A model generated the notes under the pieces. That model worked only from the letters and a program-made list of their open reading frames with translations, did no database searches and had not been told where the DNA came from. Positions 11,210 to 22,429 of a stretch of 48,495 bases of DNA are shown here, in pieces. How positions within the stretch are numbered: the stretch's first letter is position 1; the number at the start of each line of letters is the position of its first letter. The stretch spans positions 125,572,393 through 125,620,887 of the forward strand of contig JBOZIK010000001.1 in NCBI GenBank assembly GCA_051453625.1. Direction: 5' to 3'. Position numbers and translations under genes: made by a program. This stretch comes from Welwitschia mirabilis. Taxonomy: Eukaryota > Gnetophyta > Gnetopsida > Welwitschiales.

Positions 11210-11840
11210 TCAAAGAAAAATGCAAGAGAGAGGCTGAAAGATAGTATACTTCCCTGAAAAAGAGGCCACATAGATGCATGCAGGACCTCCCACAATGATA
11301 TTATCTGCATGCACAATCTGATCTCGCCTCACAGAGATGGTACATGATCCACACATACAACAGCCGCCTTGCAAATTGTCTACCCAAAATCGAGCTCAAC
11401 CTTGCTTGACCGACACCATCACATACCAACCTGCGTGTACCAATTCCCCCCACGGGTGCCTACACCTACCTACACACGAGCTCTTGGTTCATGACCTTTT
11501 CATGCAAAATCTCGATTTTTTACTAAAAAAAGGTTTCCCGCCACTGCACTACTCTCAGTTTTCACTCAGGAAATAGATGCATCAGTAGTTTTCGCTTAGC
11601 GCAAAAATAGCAGTTTCCCACCACCGCGTTCATCTCGGTTTTCACATAGTATCCCACTGCCACACTCGATTTCGGAGATAGCGAATGCAGTGTGCACTAC
11701 TACCTCGAAAAAGAAACCACTTCTTCTTTCGATCCTTATGAAATGTTTCACAAGCAAAGGATATGGGATTCTGAATTGAGTATTCACTTTAATAAATAAT
11801 GAGACAGAGCTAAAATTGATCTTATAACCCATCAAGAATA
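11210..11840 (-). other. Less AT-rich segment upstream of LINE-1 ORF1, possible 5' UTR
   Basis: This stretch has clearly higher GC and more CpG than its surroundings, and it abuts the ORF1 start at 11209. It contains two imperfect copies of a phrase beginning GTTTCCC(G/A)CCAC, at about 11535 and 11616. Plant L1 elements often have GC-rich 5' UTRs with an internal promoter, so this is a reasonable reading. It could also be separate inserted DNA. Confidence 0.45.
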
Positions 11841-13544
11841 AATCTTATAAGAGATGTATAAACACTTAAACTAGCATTTAATAATATCCTAATGGTGTCC
11901 TTAGGTACTTCAATCATGCAATTCCTTACATTAAGCCTTTGGTCAATTTCTGAAAGGTTAATTAAATTTAACATTATAGTGGTTCCTTAAAAATAGGCTA
12001 AAAGTCAAATATCTCAAATAGTAGTAAATCCAATTACATGGATGGATGTGTCTTGTTGAGAGGATTTCAAACATTTATTGTATGTTCCAACTTATGGTCA
12101 AGGAGTTATTTTTGATCCAACATAACTTCAGCCAACTTTAACTTAAAGTTTTTAGGGGTCAAAATTGAAATTCTACTTCACCCATACAAAATGATCTTTG
12201 GATTAATATTTGATGTTAATATTAAAATTTAAAACATTAGAAAGTTTGCAATGTGTAAAAGAAAATTACACATGGTAGCTAGATAAAGCTTAAAATTGAA
12301 GCTTGCTTACTTGTTTTTGGTTTTTAGTCTTTGTAGTCATCTAAGCTATATTTTCTATTTTGAAAATAAACTCTATATGTGAATAGTTAAGAAATAATTA
12401 AATTGTTGTTACCAATAGAAATTCAAAAATTATTTTTTACATATAATTTTAAAGCTATAAAACTTTATATTTAATTATATTTCTATTTTCTTGTTTTTTC
12501 TATATATGATAGTTACAATTCTAACTTTCCAAAATCCAAGATGTCTGTATATGGCATTTACTATTAACAATTAGAATTTGAAAGTACAATGACATGAATA
12601 AGTGATAAATCACAGATAGTCGATCTAGACACAAAATGAATATGTAACATAATAGAAATGAAAATAGTATGGATTAATGTAAGATGATAAACACAAGAAG
12701 TGAATAGACTTGTTAGTACAATAAAAATCAAAATCAACACAAGAAGTAAGAAAAACATGTTTTGTTCTGACAAATAACAAACCATGCAATCTTGGAGATA
12801 TGAACTATGAAAGTAAGATGATATAAGTTTTCTTGTGTTAAATGCATGGTCTTTTATTTAAAAATGTATTAAATGACATTTGAACTTATCATCTTCTACC
12901 AATTTCTAAGAGGAAGAATTGAGTGTAACAAATCTAATACAACTATTTATTGTAAGTTGTCATTTATATAAAAAGGAGAACCTTGTAAAAGTAGTATTTT
13001 AGATGATTTTCCATTGTTTTTTTTTTGCTCAAATATTGCTAAGTGACATAGGTGGAGCTAGTGAGGACCCAAAAAAGAAGAAAATGAATAAAAAACACCT
13101 TCATTAATAAGAAATGGAAGAAAGTATTTCTGCAACTTTAGACTTGGCAAAATAGATTCCAAAGACTCCAAGGCCACATATATGTGCAACTCTATTAAGG
13201 TTGAAAAATATCAGATTAGAGCAAACGTATTTTCATGACATATTTTATGTTTAGAATGACTTACAAGTTAATATGGTACTTTAAATACCCTATTTTCTTT
13301 TATTTAGGAATTTTAATTTTGTGGTTCATTTTCCAAATCTCAATCTTATTTACGTTGTTTTGATTTCATCATTACTGTTAATTCAATCTTCCTTATACTT
13401 GTGGTTTAATGGAAAATCTAAGATACATTAATAAATGGGCCACCATTTCTTATTGTTTCTCTATTTTATTTTTTCTTTCTATACCAAATTATGTATTTTT
13501 AACGTAAGCTTAAATCATTACGTATTTTATTAATGCATTTATCC
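11841..13544. other. No gene recognised; AT-rich spacer
   Basis: Read on both strands; no conserved domain, RNA gene or repeat border was found. The minus frame at 12785-12564 is a hydrophobic low-complexity reading without a recognised family. Confidence 0.5.
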
Positions 13545-13848
13545 ATGAATTTTAAGTTTTACTTTATAAATTATATTGTATATTCATTTCTTACTATTTT
13601 TAATGTCCATCCCACATTTCTTATTTAGATCATGTACTAATGTGATTATTAATACTCTCCTCTCTTTAGGCTAAGGAGGGAAATATTTAATAATTTATGA
13701 ATTTTAAGTTTTACTTTATAAATTATATTGTATATTCATTTCTTAATATTTTTAATGTCCATTCCACATTTCTTATTTAGATCATGTACTAATGTGATTA
13801 TTAATGCTCTCCTCTCTTTAGGCTAAGGATGGAAATATTTAATAATTT
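13545..13848. repeat. 152-bp direct tandem duplication (two units)
   Basis: Units 13545-13696 and 13697-13848 differ at only a handful of positions, for example TTACTA/TTAATA and GGAGGG/GGATGG. A few bases of a third unit follow. High similarity in otherwise strongly decayed DNA suggests that the duplication is fairly recent. Confidence 0.93.
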
Positions 13849-14086
13849 ATGTTCATGTCTGACAATGTCTTTTTATATCACTAATAAGTCTTATCCTACT
13901 TTTGCAAATTGCTAGCTTTCAATAATATCTACTTTGCAAGGTACATTGTTAGTTAAGATGGTCATCACTATTAGATATTAAGGTTACAAGTTTTGTATGG
14001 GCAACAAACAAATAGGGCTTACCATCCAAAGCTTTCAACAATTGGGTTTCACACTTATCTTGATTAAAGAGCCAAAAAACGTAACA

Positions 14087-14128
14087 GTTAAGCATTCTTG
14101 GTGTGGAGCACTACTCAAATGGGTCACA
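14087..14128 (+). repeat. Decayed 5S-rRNA-like segment (Cassandra-type LTR or 5S-derived SINE candidate)
   Basis: The 42-base segment starting GTTAAGCATTCTTGG and ending ATGGGTCACA aligns without gaps to the 3' half of the plant 5S internal control region. By hand I count about 29 matches of 42. It covers the part with the pol III C box. It is not a functional 5S gene: the first half is absent and key positions are changed. Such segments occur in the LTRs of Cassandra TRIM elements and in 5S-derived SINEs. No LTR pair was found around it. Confidence 0.5.
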
Positions 14129-14986
14129 TGGGTGTTCTATATGAGCTTTGAATCGGTGACGCGGTCAAATTGCTATCTTTGAATAAGTCTTACCATACTA
14201 TCTGTTATTAGTGTTTTTGACTTGAATCCAATTTTTGTCACATGTTTTTGTAATATTTTTATTGAATTTGATTTATAAGTAATTGTTTGAAATAACATTT
14301 GATTATGATCATAAATCTTTCATCTTGGGACTTCAAATACTTTGATCAATGATTTGACTTATAGTTACGACATTACCCATTGCACATATCAGCAACTAGA
14401 TACCACTTTATAGACTTAATCAAATACTCAACTTGTCCTAGCTCACCTTGTGGGTGATGCATTCTCAACGTTGACAATTATTTCTAAATGCTCAACTCAC
14501 TCCAATCCACCATATTGATGGCTTGCATAAAAATGGAGAAAAACAAGTCTTTGGACTTCAAAAATTGAGATAATCAATAGCAATTAAAATTGACAATCTA
14601 TGCGTAAAAATTTACCACATATCTCTTATGTTCCAATTAGTCCCCATCACACTCACCCTTGCAAAAAGTTATCAGAGGATTGATCTGCAATCTAATTCTA
14701 ACATCATTATTCATCTATGCATGAATAAATGAACATAACAATAAATAAGATGAGGAAGACAATGAATATTCTAGCATTTCACTTGCTATATTTAATATAA
14801 GAGAGAAAAATGATGCTTTGAAAAATGTGATTATTGTTCATTACTTTGTTTTTGCATATCTTGTATTTAGCAATGAAATCTTTCATTTTGTATGTTCTTG
14901 CCTCCTTTGTAAAATACTATAACAAGCTTAAGATGATTTTAACTTGCAAACATATACGTCTTTGTCTTTTTTTCCTCTCTTACTCC
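14129..14986. other. No gene recognised; AT-rich spacer
   Basis: No domain, RNA gene or repeat was recognised on either strand. Confidence 0.5.

Positions 14987-15018
<32 letters not shown>
14987..15018. repeat. (CT)n microsatellite
   Basis: CT dinucleotide run interrupted once by TT. An open frame running through it is low-complexity Ser/Leu and is not a gene. Confidence 0.95.
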
Positions 15019-16229
15019 TTGGTGTAGAAGTTAACAGGTGAATTCATGGTAACCAGTACACTGCTAATGATACAAATGTTAACTCTTTAAAAATATAAGT
15101 CACATTAAATACAAATTACTCTTATGCTATTCTTCACTTGGTTTATAAATAATTGTTTCTTAGCTAGTAAAAAACTACTAATAGGAATGTGAGCTTTTTA
15201 AAAACATAAAGTACATTAGGTAGAAAACAATCCTATCCTTAATTTCTTTATTTGTCTTTCATGCAACTATTTCTTATTCAAATAGTTTACGAAAGTGAAA
15301 GGCTTATCAATTAAAAAAAAAGATTAAAAACATACAAATGTAAAGGTTATAGTATCATGGAGAACCTTAATTATAAGTCTTATTATAAATAAAATCAGTA
15401 CATAAGAGTTCTTATGATTATTATTTACGATGTTCTATATATTAGTATTTCATGTTATAGGTAAAGTTAATTATATTAGTGGAATTTTAAAAAGGTAAGC
15501 CAGAATATTATATGATCATAATTATTATTTATTTAATAAGAGTACTAAATACTATAGATTATTTTTCTTAGATATCATAATATTTTAGCCTATAGAATGA
15601 TTACATAATGATTCCATGATTATTATTAGTAACAAAATCATGGAATCAGTACTACAAATTAAAAAGTTACCTTTATGATTTAATTATAGAATATTGAATC
15701 TTAGTGAATAATTTAATTGAGGTCACTAGATTCACATTTATAAAATAAATGAATAATAAGATATTCTTGATAAATAAAGACTTCATAAAATCAAAATTAT
15801 GTAGAAGAATTGTAGACCATTTTCTTGTGTATTAGNNNNNNNNNNTGCAGTTAATTTTTCTATGCTAATATATTTTTTTCTAATTAAATAATTTTTTAAA
15901 ATTTAATACTCTAAAACAAATAACTAAAAATATAACACATACTTAATTAATATGTTAAGTTAAAAAGAGTATGAAATAAAAGGAGCAAACATTGAAGTTA
16001 AAACTTTTGGTGACTATATCTTCTCAAAAAGTATAGTGTGAAACCAAACCTAACTAAACCCCTAAAATACAAACAAAATTAAATTTTTTCTTGAATGACA
16101 TGAGAGAAACCATTTGAACACAAGAATTACATTTAACTCTTACAAAAGCACCATAATTAAGAAAGAGCATTGTTGTATGCTTTCCAAATAAGGAATTGTA
16201 TCATGTTTAGACTTAGTAAAGTCCAAGAA
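15019..16229. other. No gene recognised; very AT-rich spacer with a 10-N gap
   Basis: No coding or RNA gene was seen. It holds a perfect hairpin (listed separately) and a 10-N placeholder at 15836-15845. Confidence 0.5.
15609..15648. repeat. Perfect 13-bp inverted repeat, 14-base loop
   Basis: TGATTCCATGATT at 15609-15621 is mirrored by AATCATGGAATCA at 15636-15648. A perfect stem of 13 pairs is above background expectation in AT-rich DNA because it includes three G/C positions per arm. It may be the core of a MITE; no terminal repeats or target-site duplication were identified. Confidence 0.75.
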
Positions 16230-16974
16230 GAAAACATACATACATTAATAGAGAGGAAAAAATCCAAAAAATCTTATAAAGTTAGAAGTATCATAAGATT
16301 TTATCATTTTAAGCAAGTTATGGAGGTGCTTACACAATTTAGGATCTTCAAGAACATTGCTATTTTTGATTTAATAACTTTACAAAGAACTATGCATCCA
16401 ACTCAAATATGATCAAGAAAGTGGTTTATTTCATAAGTTTATTAGTGTGAAACAAGGATGTCCTTTTTCTCCAACTCTGTTTGGATTGTTTATTGATGAG
16501 CTTAAGGATTGGATGCATAATCTTCCAAGTTAATATGCACTTAAAATTAGAGAGAATCCTATTAGACTTTTGTTGTATGCAAATGAGGTCGTTATAATTT
16601 CAAACTCAGAAGGTGGACGACATTAAATGCTTGACACCCTTGATGACATTTGCTTGCAAGAATGAAAGTTAATAGAATACCAAAGTCATGGCATGTGGCA
16701 CATGTAATAATGAATATAGTTTAGGAATAAATAGCTAATATAATTTTGTCTTATAGATATCTTAACCTAAAAGGTTCATGCAATTAGAAATGAAACAAAT
16801 GCATCTCTCAAAAGAGTTACAAGTAAATGAAGGCCTTATTTGCCTTAGAAATCAAATGTTAGAAGGAATTTAGTTTATCTTAGAAAATTTAAAAATAACT
16901 CTATCTATTGTTCAACCAACTATTCTTTATAAGTGTGTTTAGATCTTGGTCTAGTGAACAAATACTTTGAGAGA

Positions 16975-17023
<49 letters not shown>

Positions 17024-17380
17024 CATTCATAAGCTATTATCATCGAAGGAGTTTTATGACTCAATAAATGAAATATTTAAGAGAACATTTTCTATTATGA
17101 TTCTAAATAGGTTTACAAGTATGTAAAACAAAAGGTTCTTATCTTTGCAAAAATACAATTTCTACCTAAACAACATGAGAGGGGTCTCAATATAAATGCA
17201 AACAATTTAAAAGCTGCTATTTCTTAATATTTATAGTGTGCAATTAGCAAACGAAGAATGTGATCTCATTGACAATTGAAATAGGCAGATGGCTTAAGAT
17301 TCCTCGAGAAAAATAGATCTATCGATTCTATAATCGAAATATTATTGAAAATGAACACCACATTTCCCTTATGTGTCTTG
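16230..17380 (+). mobile_element. LINE fragment of a second (RTE/jockey-like) clade, reverse transcriptase part
   Basis: Plus-strand reading gives SKLWRCLHNLGSS and LYKELC at about 16305-16400, then SVKQGCPFSPTLFGLFIDEL (from about 16445) and LLLYANEVVIISNSEGG (about 16570-16620), in the order of a non-LTR polymerase. The catalytic YADD box has become YANE (16576-16587). The KQGCPxSPTLFGLxIDEL wording differs from the L1 at 5-11 kb, so this is a different clade; RTE or jockey-like is my best guess. Stops are frequent. Weak coding-like similarity continues past a GT microsatellite to about 17.4 kb. No borders were found. Confidence 0.8.
16976..17021. repeat. (TG)23 microsatellite
   Basis: Uninterrupted TG dinucleotide run of about 46 bases inside the LINE fragment. 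Confidence 0.97.
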
Positions 17381-18756
17381 TACCTGGGCACATAAGCCAT
17401 AAGTGGTAAATTACAATGATCAATCTAATTGATTTATTCCAAATTGTATTAAGAATATATAGTAATTTTATTGAAAGTAATAGAATTTCAATTCCAATTT
17501 CATTATAAGAGAATTGAAAATATTATAACATGACAAGGCCTGTTAGTCAATCTATTTACTTATTATTTTCTTATTCACTTAGTATTCTCAATAGCTAAAT
17601 CATTTCTTTAAAAAGTTATGTACTTTATTGCTGTAACCAATTAACTAGACATGCAAAAGTACAAGGTAATGGTGAATCAAGACCATTATTTTTATTAATT
17701 ATGTTCTTAGACTTAGTTGTATATATTAAAATCCTTCGTCTAGAATTGTCTCTAATAGCAATTTTAGGCTTCTAAAAAATCTTAGACATAGTACAAGTAT
17801 GACTATCAAAAGAAAAATTATAGAAATGAAATTTAATGTTGGCTAGGGTGAAATTGAGCTAAATAAATATAAAATCCTTCTAGCTATGTCACATTCGCAT
17901 TATTAAATCAATATGTGAATATTAAAAAAGGATGTATTACAACTAGAATATGTAGGATGTAGCCCTTTGTTATTAGTTCCTGAGTTACCTTAAAAAGTAA
18001 CTTCTACTACCTAAGCCATGCTATGAATTATGGTCAACATGGTTCTCATTCTATTTTTCTTGTGCAAGGTTAAATCTAGAAAAATAACCTAGTTCTAATT
18101 ATAAGAAGTTCTTCTATTAGTCTATTATGAATTTAGTAATGGCTAGTTAATCTTGGTAGTTATTTTATTGATTTCTTTTTTCATTGCTCAAATCTATAAA
18201 CATGTGTATACATGATGGTTGTCTTGTAACTGACCCAAGCATGGGTTAAGTAGTTTGGTTATTCATGTGAGAGTTTCTATATTTACATATTATTAAGGGT
18301 GAATAGTGTACTTCACATGTTTTTCTAAGCTCTTTGTGTTTTCTTCAATATGTAAACAATGTATGAACATCTGTTGTTTCAATCAAATGTATTTATGCTA
18401 TTTAGAAAAATTCAATTAGTTTTTCTATGTGGTGCTAGGTTCTTCATGATTGTTCTTATGACATTATTGAGTTAAATTCGTGTGACATTGAATATTAATT
18501 AGATATTTATTTTTATTTCTTAAAGGATTGTATCACTTTTTTGAAACATGATAATATTTATTTGTTGGGACTAATCTTTATTTAATCTAAAGATCACTAT
18601 ATTTTATATTAAGATCCAAATAACTAGGTACTTAATATTACCTAAATACGTTTTCATTGTAAAATTTGTAATTGTCAAACCATGGCTTGTAAATGTAACT
18701 TTGCAATTGATAAGTATTGACTATATGGGTCTGGTAAGTGTGGGGATCTAATATTT
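17381..18756. other. No gene recognised; probably holds the 5' LTR of the downstream gypsy element
   Basis: A primer site begins at 18757, so in an intact element the 5' LTR would end just before it. I could not find a matching copy downstream of 23.57 kb, so the LTR limits cannot be set. Confidence 0.4.
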
Positions 18757-18768
18757 TGGTATTAGAGC
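18757..18768 (+). promoter_or_regulatory. Primer binding site, initiator tRNA-Met type
   Basis: TGGTATTAGAGC differs by one base from the standard complement of the initiator tRNA-Met 3' end. It lies about 200 bases before the first gag-like coding signal, as expected for minus-strand priming. Confidence 0.85.
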
Positions 18769-18954
18769 AAAGGTTTTGACATCTCTATTTGTAGAATAAT
18801 ATGATGAAATTTTATAGAGTTCTTGATTACAAATGATGTTGCTAGAAGAGTAGCAGTTCCGCCTCCTACAGATATCAGGTCATAAGTTGCTATAATCAAT
18901 AATTTTGTAGATGAGTTCTAAGAAAGAATAAATGGAAGAAATGACACAAAATGA

Positions 18955-19760
18955 TTTACAAAATTAATAATGTAGTTTAAAAGAATGAATATATCTACAT
19001 TTAAGGGATTTGATAATGCTACAAAAGTAGAGATAGGGTTGACATTTATACCAAAGGAAGAATTCAGCTTCTTATTAGAGAAGAGAGCTACCTTAGTTGC
19101 ATAACAATTAAAGAAGAATGCATTATTATGATGGAAAGCAAAGAAGCAATAACCTTATTTTTCAGACCATATTTCTTTGGAGGACTTCAAAGTTAGATTC
19201 AAGGGTAGGAATCTATTTTAATATTATGAAAACAAGGAGGAAAATAGTTATACAATGTTAGACAAGGATTCATGACAGTAGCATAATATGAAAAAAATTA
19301 TGGAATTGCTAGGGTATGCACTTAAAATTTCTTATAATCAAATAGTTAAAGTAAGAAGATTAGTGGTTGGTCTACATCCTAGGATTTAAGGTCAAGTGAA
19401 ATCTTTTTTACTTAAAACACTGGTACAAGCATTAGGTAATATCAGATTAACTAAGGGATCTTAAATCAGAGATAATGAGTATAAAGAAAAGAGAAGAATA
19501 CCAAAAATTTATGTAAGAAATCAAGCAACAAAAAAATCTATTTTTCAGAGGAATTTAGTTTGTTAAGAATAATAAAAATGAAAGATTTGAAATTTCTAGG
19601 ATTAATTCAATGCATTCTTAGAACTTTCAAAGAAGAGAAAAACCTTTTAGCATGTTAAAAGTAATGCCTCATTTAGGTGATACAATTAAGAATATTATAG
19701 GCTTAAGATGCTCCAATTATTGAGGTCCTCACTTTACTACAAAGTTCTCATGGAAGAAGA
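18955..19760 (+). pseudogene. Gypsy gag remnant with CCHC trace
   Basis: Readable pieces are FKGFDNATK, then SLEDFKVRF (the retrotransposon gag W-x-F-K-x-F region), ISYNQIVKVRRLVVGLHPRI and a stop followed by GQV, in the order of the Retrotrans_gag family. Near 19706-19745 the frame reads RCSNY*GPHFTTK, a broken CCHC knuckle with the GH position as GPH. Many stops are present. It is a structural nucleocapsid gene remnant. Confidence 0.8.
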
Positions 19761-19839
19761 AAATAAAGGATTCCTCAAGCAACCTTAAAGAACTTTATGC
19801 TTCTACTCAGATTAAGACCCTCAACCACCAATAATTTTG

Positions 19840-20010
19840 GAAAACACAAGTACCTTCGTAAATTTTCCTATAAGAATTCTATTAGATCTAGGAGTAGTGG
19901 ATTTATTTATTTCTTTTACATTAGTCCAAAATCTATTTTCCTTAATTAAAAATAAGAAGCAAATTTGGTGGAATGTCTAAATGGTATTAAGACAATAAGT
20001 GTAACAGTTA
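19840..20010 (+). pseudogene. Gypsy aspartic protease remnant
   Basis: FPIRILLDLGVVDLFISFTLV aligns with the gypsy retropepsin active-site region (L-x-D-T/S-G-A-S-x-x-F-I). The catalytic Asp is kept, but the following TGAS reads LGVV, so the active site is damaged. It lies between the knuckle and the polymerase, the correct place for gypsy pol. Confidence 0.65.
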
Positions 20011-20399
20011 TGAGTTCTTTAAGAATTGCAAATTGTACCCTTCAAGTGTAGTTTCTAGTTCTAGAGTTAAGTGGCTTTATATCAATTTGGGAATGAATTA
20101 GTTATAATAAAAGAAGGCATAAATAGACTACTATCAAAGAATGATTACCATTTTAGATTCTAAAAGGAAAAGAATTATGCTACTCATTGATCCTAATCTA
20201 ATTAGAATAAATTTAATTAAGACTTAGTAGTTAAGAAAAGAAGTAAGAAGAGGAAATGTGTTGGGCTTATGAAGCTTCTTTTCTTATTGCACTCTCAGTC
20301 TAGGATATTAGACATTCTACTAGTAAAAGTAGATATGGATTTATTTTCTAAGAAGTTTACTTGCTGTCCAATAAGTAGAGGAGATAATTTTTAGATATC

Positions 20400-21660
20400 T
20401 TTTAAGATTGATAAGAAACTTGTTCCTAAAGTGCCTTATAGGATGTCTTTGGTCAAGTTGGTATAATTGAAGACTTAGCAACTAGGATTATTGAATAAGG
20501 ATTTAATTTAGGCTAATCATTTCTTCATGGGATGCACTACTACTATTTGTTAAAAATGATGAGGGATTAAGACTTTATATGGATTACCAAATACAAAATC
20601 AAGTGACTATAAAGAATAACTATTCATTACTAAGGATAGAAGAATTATTTTATCAACTAAGACATACCAAGGCATTTTCCAAAAATAATCTGAAATCGGA
20701 TATCACCAACTTAGAATTATAGTGAAAGATATTTATGAAACTACTTNNNNNNNNNNNNNNNNNNNNNNNNNNNNNNNNNNNNNNNNNNNNNNNNNNNNNN
20801 NNNNNNNNNNNNNNNNNNNNNNNNNNNNNNNNNNNNNNNNNNNNNNNNNNNNNNNNNNNNNNNNNNNNNNNNNNNNNNNNNNNNNNNNNNNNNNNNNNNN
20901 NNNNNNNNNNNNNNNNNNNNNNNNNNNNNNNNNNNNNNNNNNNNNNNNNNNNNNNNNNNNNNNNNNNNNNNNNNNNNNNNNNNNNNNNNNNNNNNNNNNN
21001 NNNNNNNNNNNNNNNNNNNNNNNNNNNNNNNNNNNNNNNNNNNNNNNNNNNNNNNNNNNNNNNNNNNNNNNNNNNNNNNNNNNNNNNNNNNNNNNNNNNN
21101 NNNNNNNNNNNNNNNNNNNNNNNNNNNNNNNNNNNNNNNNNNNNNNNNNNNNNNNNNNNNNNNNNNNNNNNNNNNNNNNNNNNNNNNNNNNNNNNNNNNN
21201 NNNNNNNNNNNNNNNNNNNNNNNNNNNNNNNNNNNNNNNNNNNNNNNNNNNNNNNNNNNNNNNNNNNNNNNNNNNNNNNNNNNNNNNNNNNNNNNNNTAC
21301 TTGTCAAACTACATATGGCCATTTTAAGTATAGGGTTATTTCATCTAGTATTATTAATGCCCAGAAACATTTATGGTAATTGTGAATAAAATTGTTAGAG
21401 AATATTTGGATGAATTTATTATGGTCTTCATTAATGACATACTATTATACTCATCATCTAAGGAAGAATATGAGATGCATTTGAGAATAATGCTAAAGGC
21501 CTTGAGGAAAAATTACTTCTATGCAAATCTAGAGCAATGTAATTTTTGATTTTCAAAGATTAAGTTCTTAGGCCATGTAATTTTAAAAGAAGAAATTAGT
21601 GTATACGATGATAAGGTTTAAGCCATTATGGATTATCTCAAAGAATAATGTATAATAAAG
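20400..21660 (+). pseudogene. Gypsy reverse transcriptase, catalytic FIDD changed to FIND
   Basis: Segments in order: VPKVPYRMSLVKL, LLNKDLI, then RLYMDYQIQNQVTIKNNYSL and RIEELFYQL just before the N run. After it come TYGHFKYRV, then IVREYLDEFIMVFINDILLYS and KFLGHVILKEEISV. The order and spacing are those of gypsy RVT_1. The catalytic Asp pair is damaged: FIND at 21427-21438. The N run 20747-21297 falls inside the domain but no conserved residue is missing across it. Confidence 0.92.
20747..21297. other. Assembly gap (551 N), probably zero real length
   Basis: The bases before it end in TACTT (20742-20746) and those after begin with TACTT (21298-21302). Overlapping these five bases gives an open frame through the conserved segment leading to YGHF, with the expected number of residues. 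Confidence 0.85.
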
Positions 21661-21799
21661 TGAGAAACTTTTTAGGACTTGAAGGATATTTTATAAAATT
21701 CCTTTGTAATTTTTTAAGATAATTATTTCCTTGATCTCTTGACTAAGGAAAAAACGAAGTTTGAATGGAAAAATTAGTGCAAGAAAGTATTTTAGAAGC

Positions 21800-22230
21800 T
21801 AAAGATAGCCCTTACATTAACAACTATCTTGATAATGTTAGATATAGAAAAGCCTTACACAACAGTCTTATGTAGTTTTCACTAATGCATTAAGAGAAGG
21901 TCTAAAAGTAGTCTTAATGCAAGAGGGCAAGATTATTACTTAAGAATCTAGGCAACTTAAGAACCATGAAAGAATTTATCCAATTCATGATCTAGAGTTA
22001 ATCATACTTACTTGTGCTTAGAAAATATAGGGACCTTATCTCTATAAAGAACAGATAGAGATTTTCACAAATTACTAAAGTCTAAAATATGTTCATACAT
22101 AACCTAACCTATATCTTAGGTAGAAAAAAGGGGTAAAATTTTTGGAAGATTATGACATCCAAATCAATTATCATGAGAGAAAGGGAAATGCCATAGGAAA
22201 TGTCTTAAGTAGGAAGAGGCATATGGTTAA
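21800..22230 (+). pseudogene. Gypsy RNase H remnant
   Basis: The frame gives SRQLKNHERIYPIHDLELIILTCA and KEQIEIFTNY with SLKY, then FLEDYDIQINYHERKGNAI and NVLSR. This is the gypsy RNase H series (Y-A-S-R-x-L, H-D-L-E-L, I-x-T-D-H, A-D-x-L-S-R) with the usual spacing. The TDH position reads TNY, so a catalytic Asp is lost. Stops replace expected Trp and Gln or Lys codons. Confidence 0.87.
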
Positions 22231-22429
22231 CTATCTAAAGGTAAATAATCATTTGAATAAGATTATTATTGATGCTTAATAGATGTGTCTATTGTAAATA
22301 AGAATTACAAAAGGCATCAATATAAGTATTCAATGTTTCCAAGGATGGTCTAGTCAGGTATGTAGGTAGAATAGTGACAACTATTGATAAATAATTAAAA
22401 TAAATAATTTTCAATGAATGTCATGTAAC

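Noticed and set aside
11337-11576. 79-codon plus-strand frame in the GC-richer block
   Set aside because: His/Pro/Leu-rich chance reading opposite the supposed LINE 5' UTR; no motif.
14087-14128. Functional 5S rRNA gene
   Set aside because: Only the 3' half is recognisable, with about 13 mismatches in 42 positions, and there is no tandem 5S array.
14834-15034. 66-codon plus-strand frame ending in a Ser/Leu run
   Set aside because: The run is the (CT)n microsatellite; the rest is low-complexity AT-rich sequence with no family.
20722-21379. Open frames of about 200 codons across the 551-N run
   Set aside because: N translation only; the real flanking bases belong to the gypsy reverse transcriptase in another frame.
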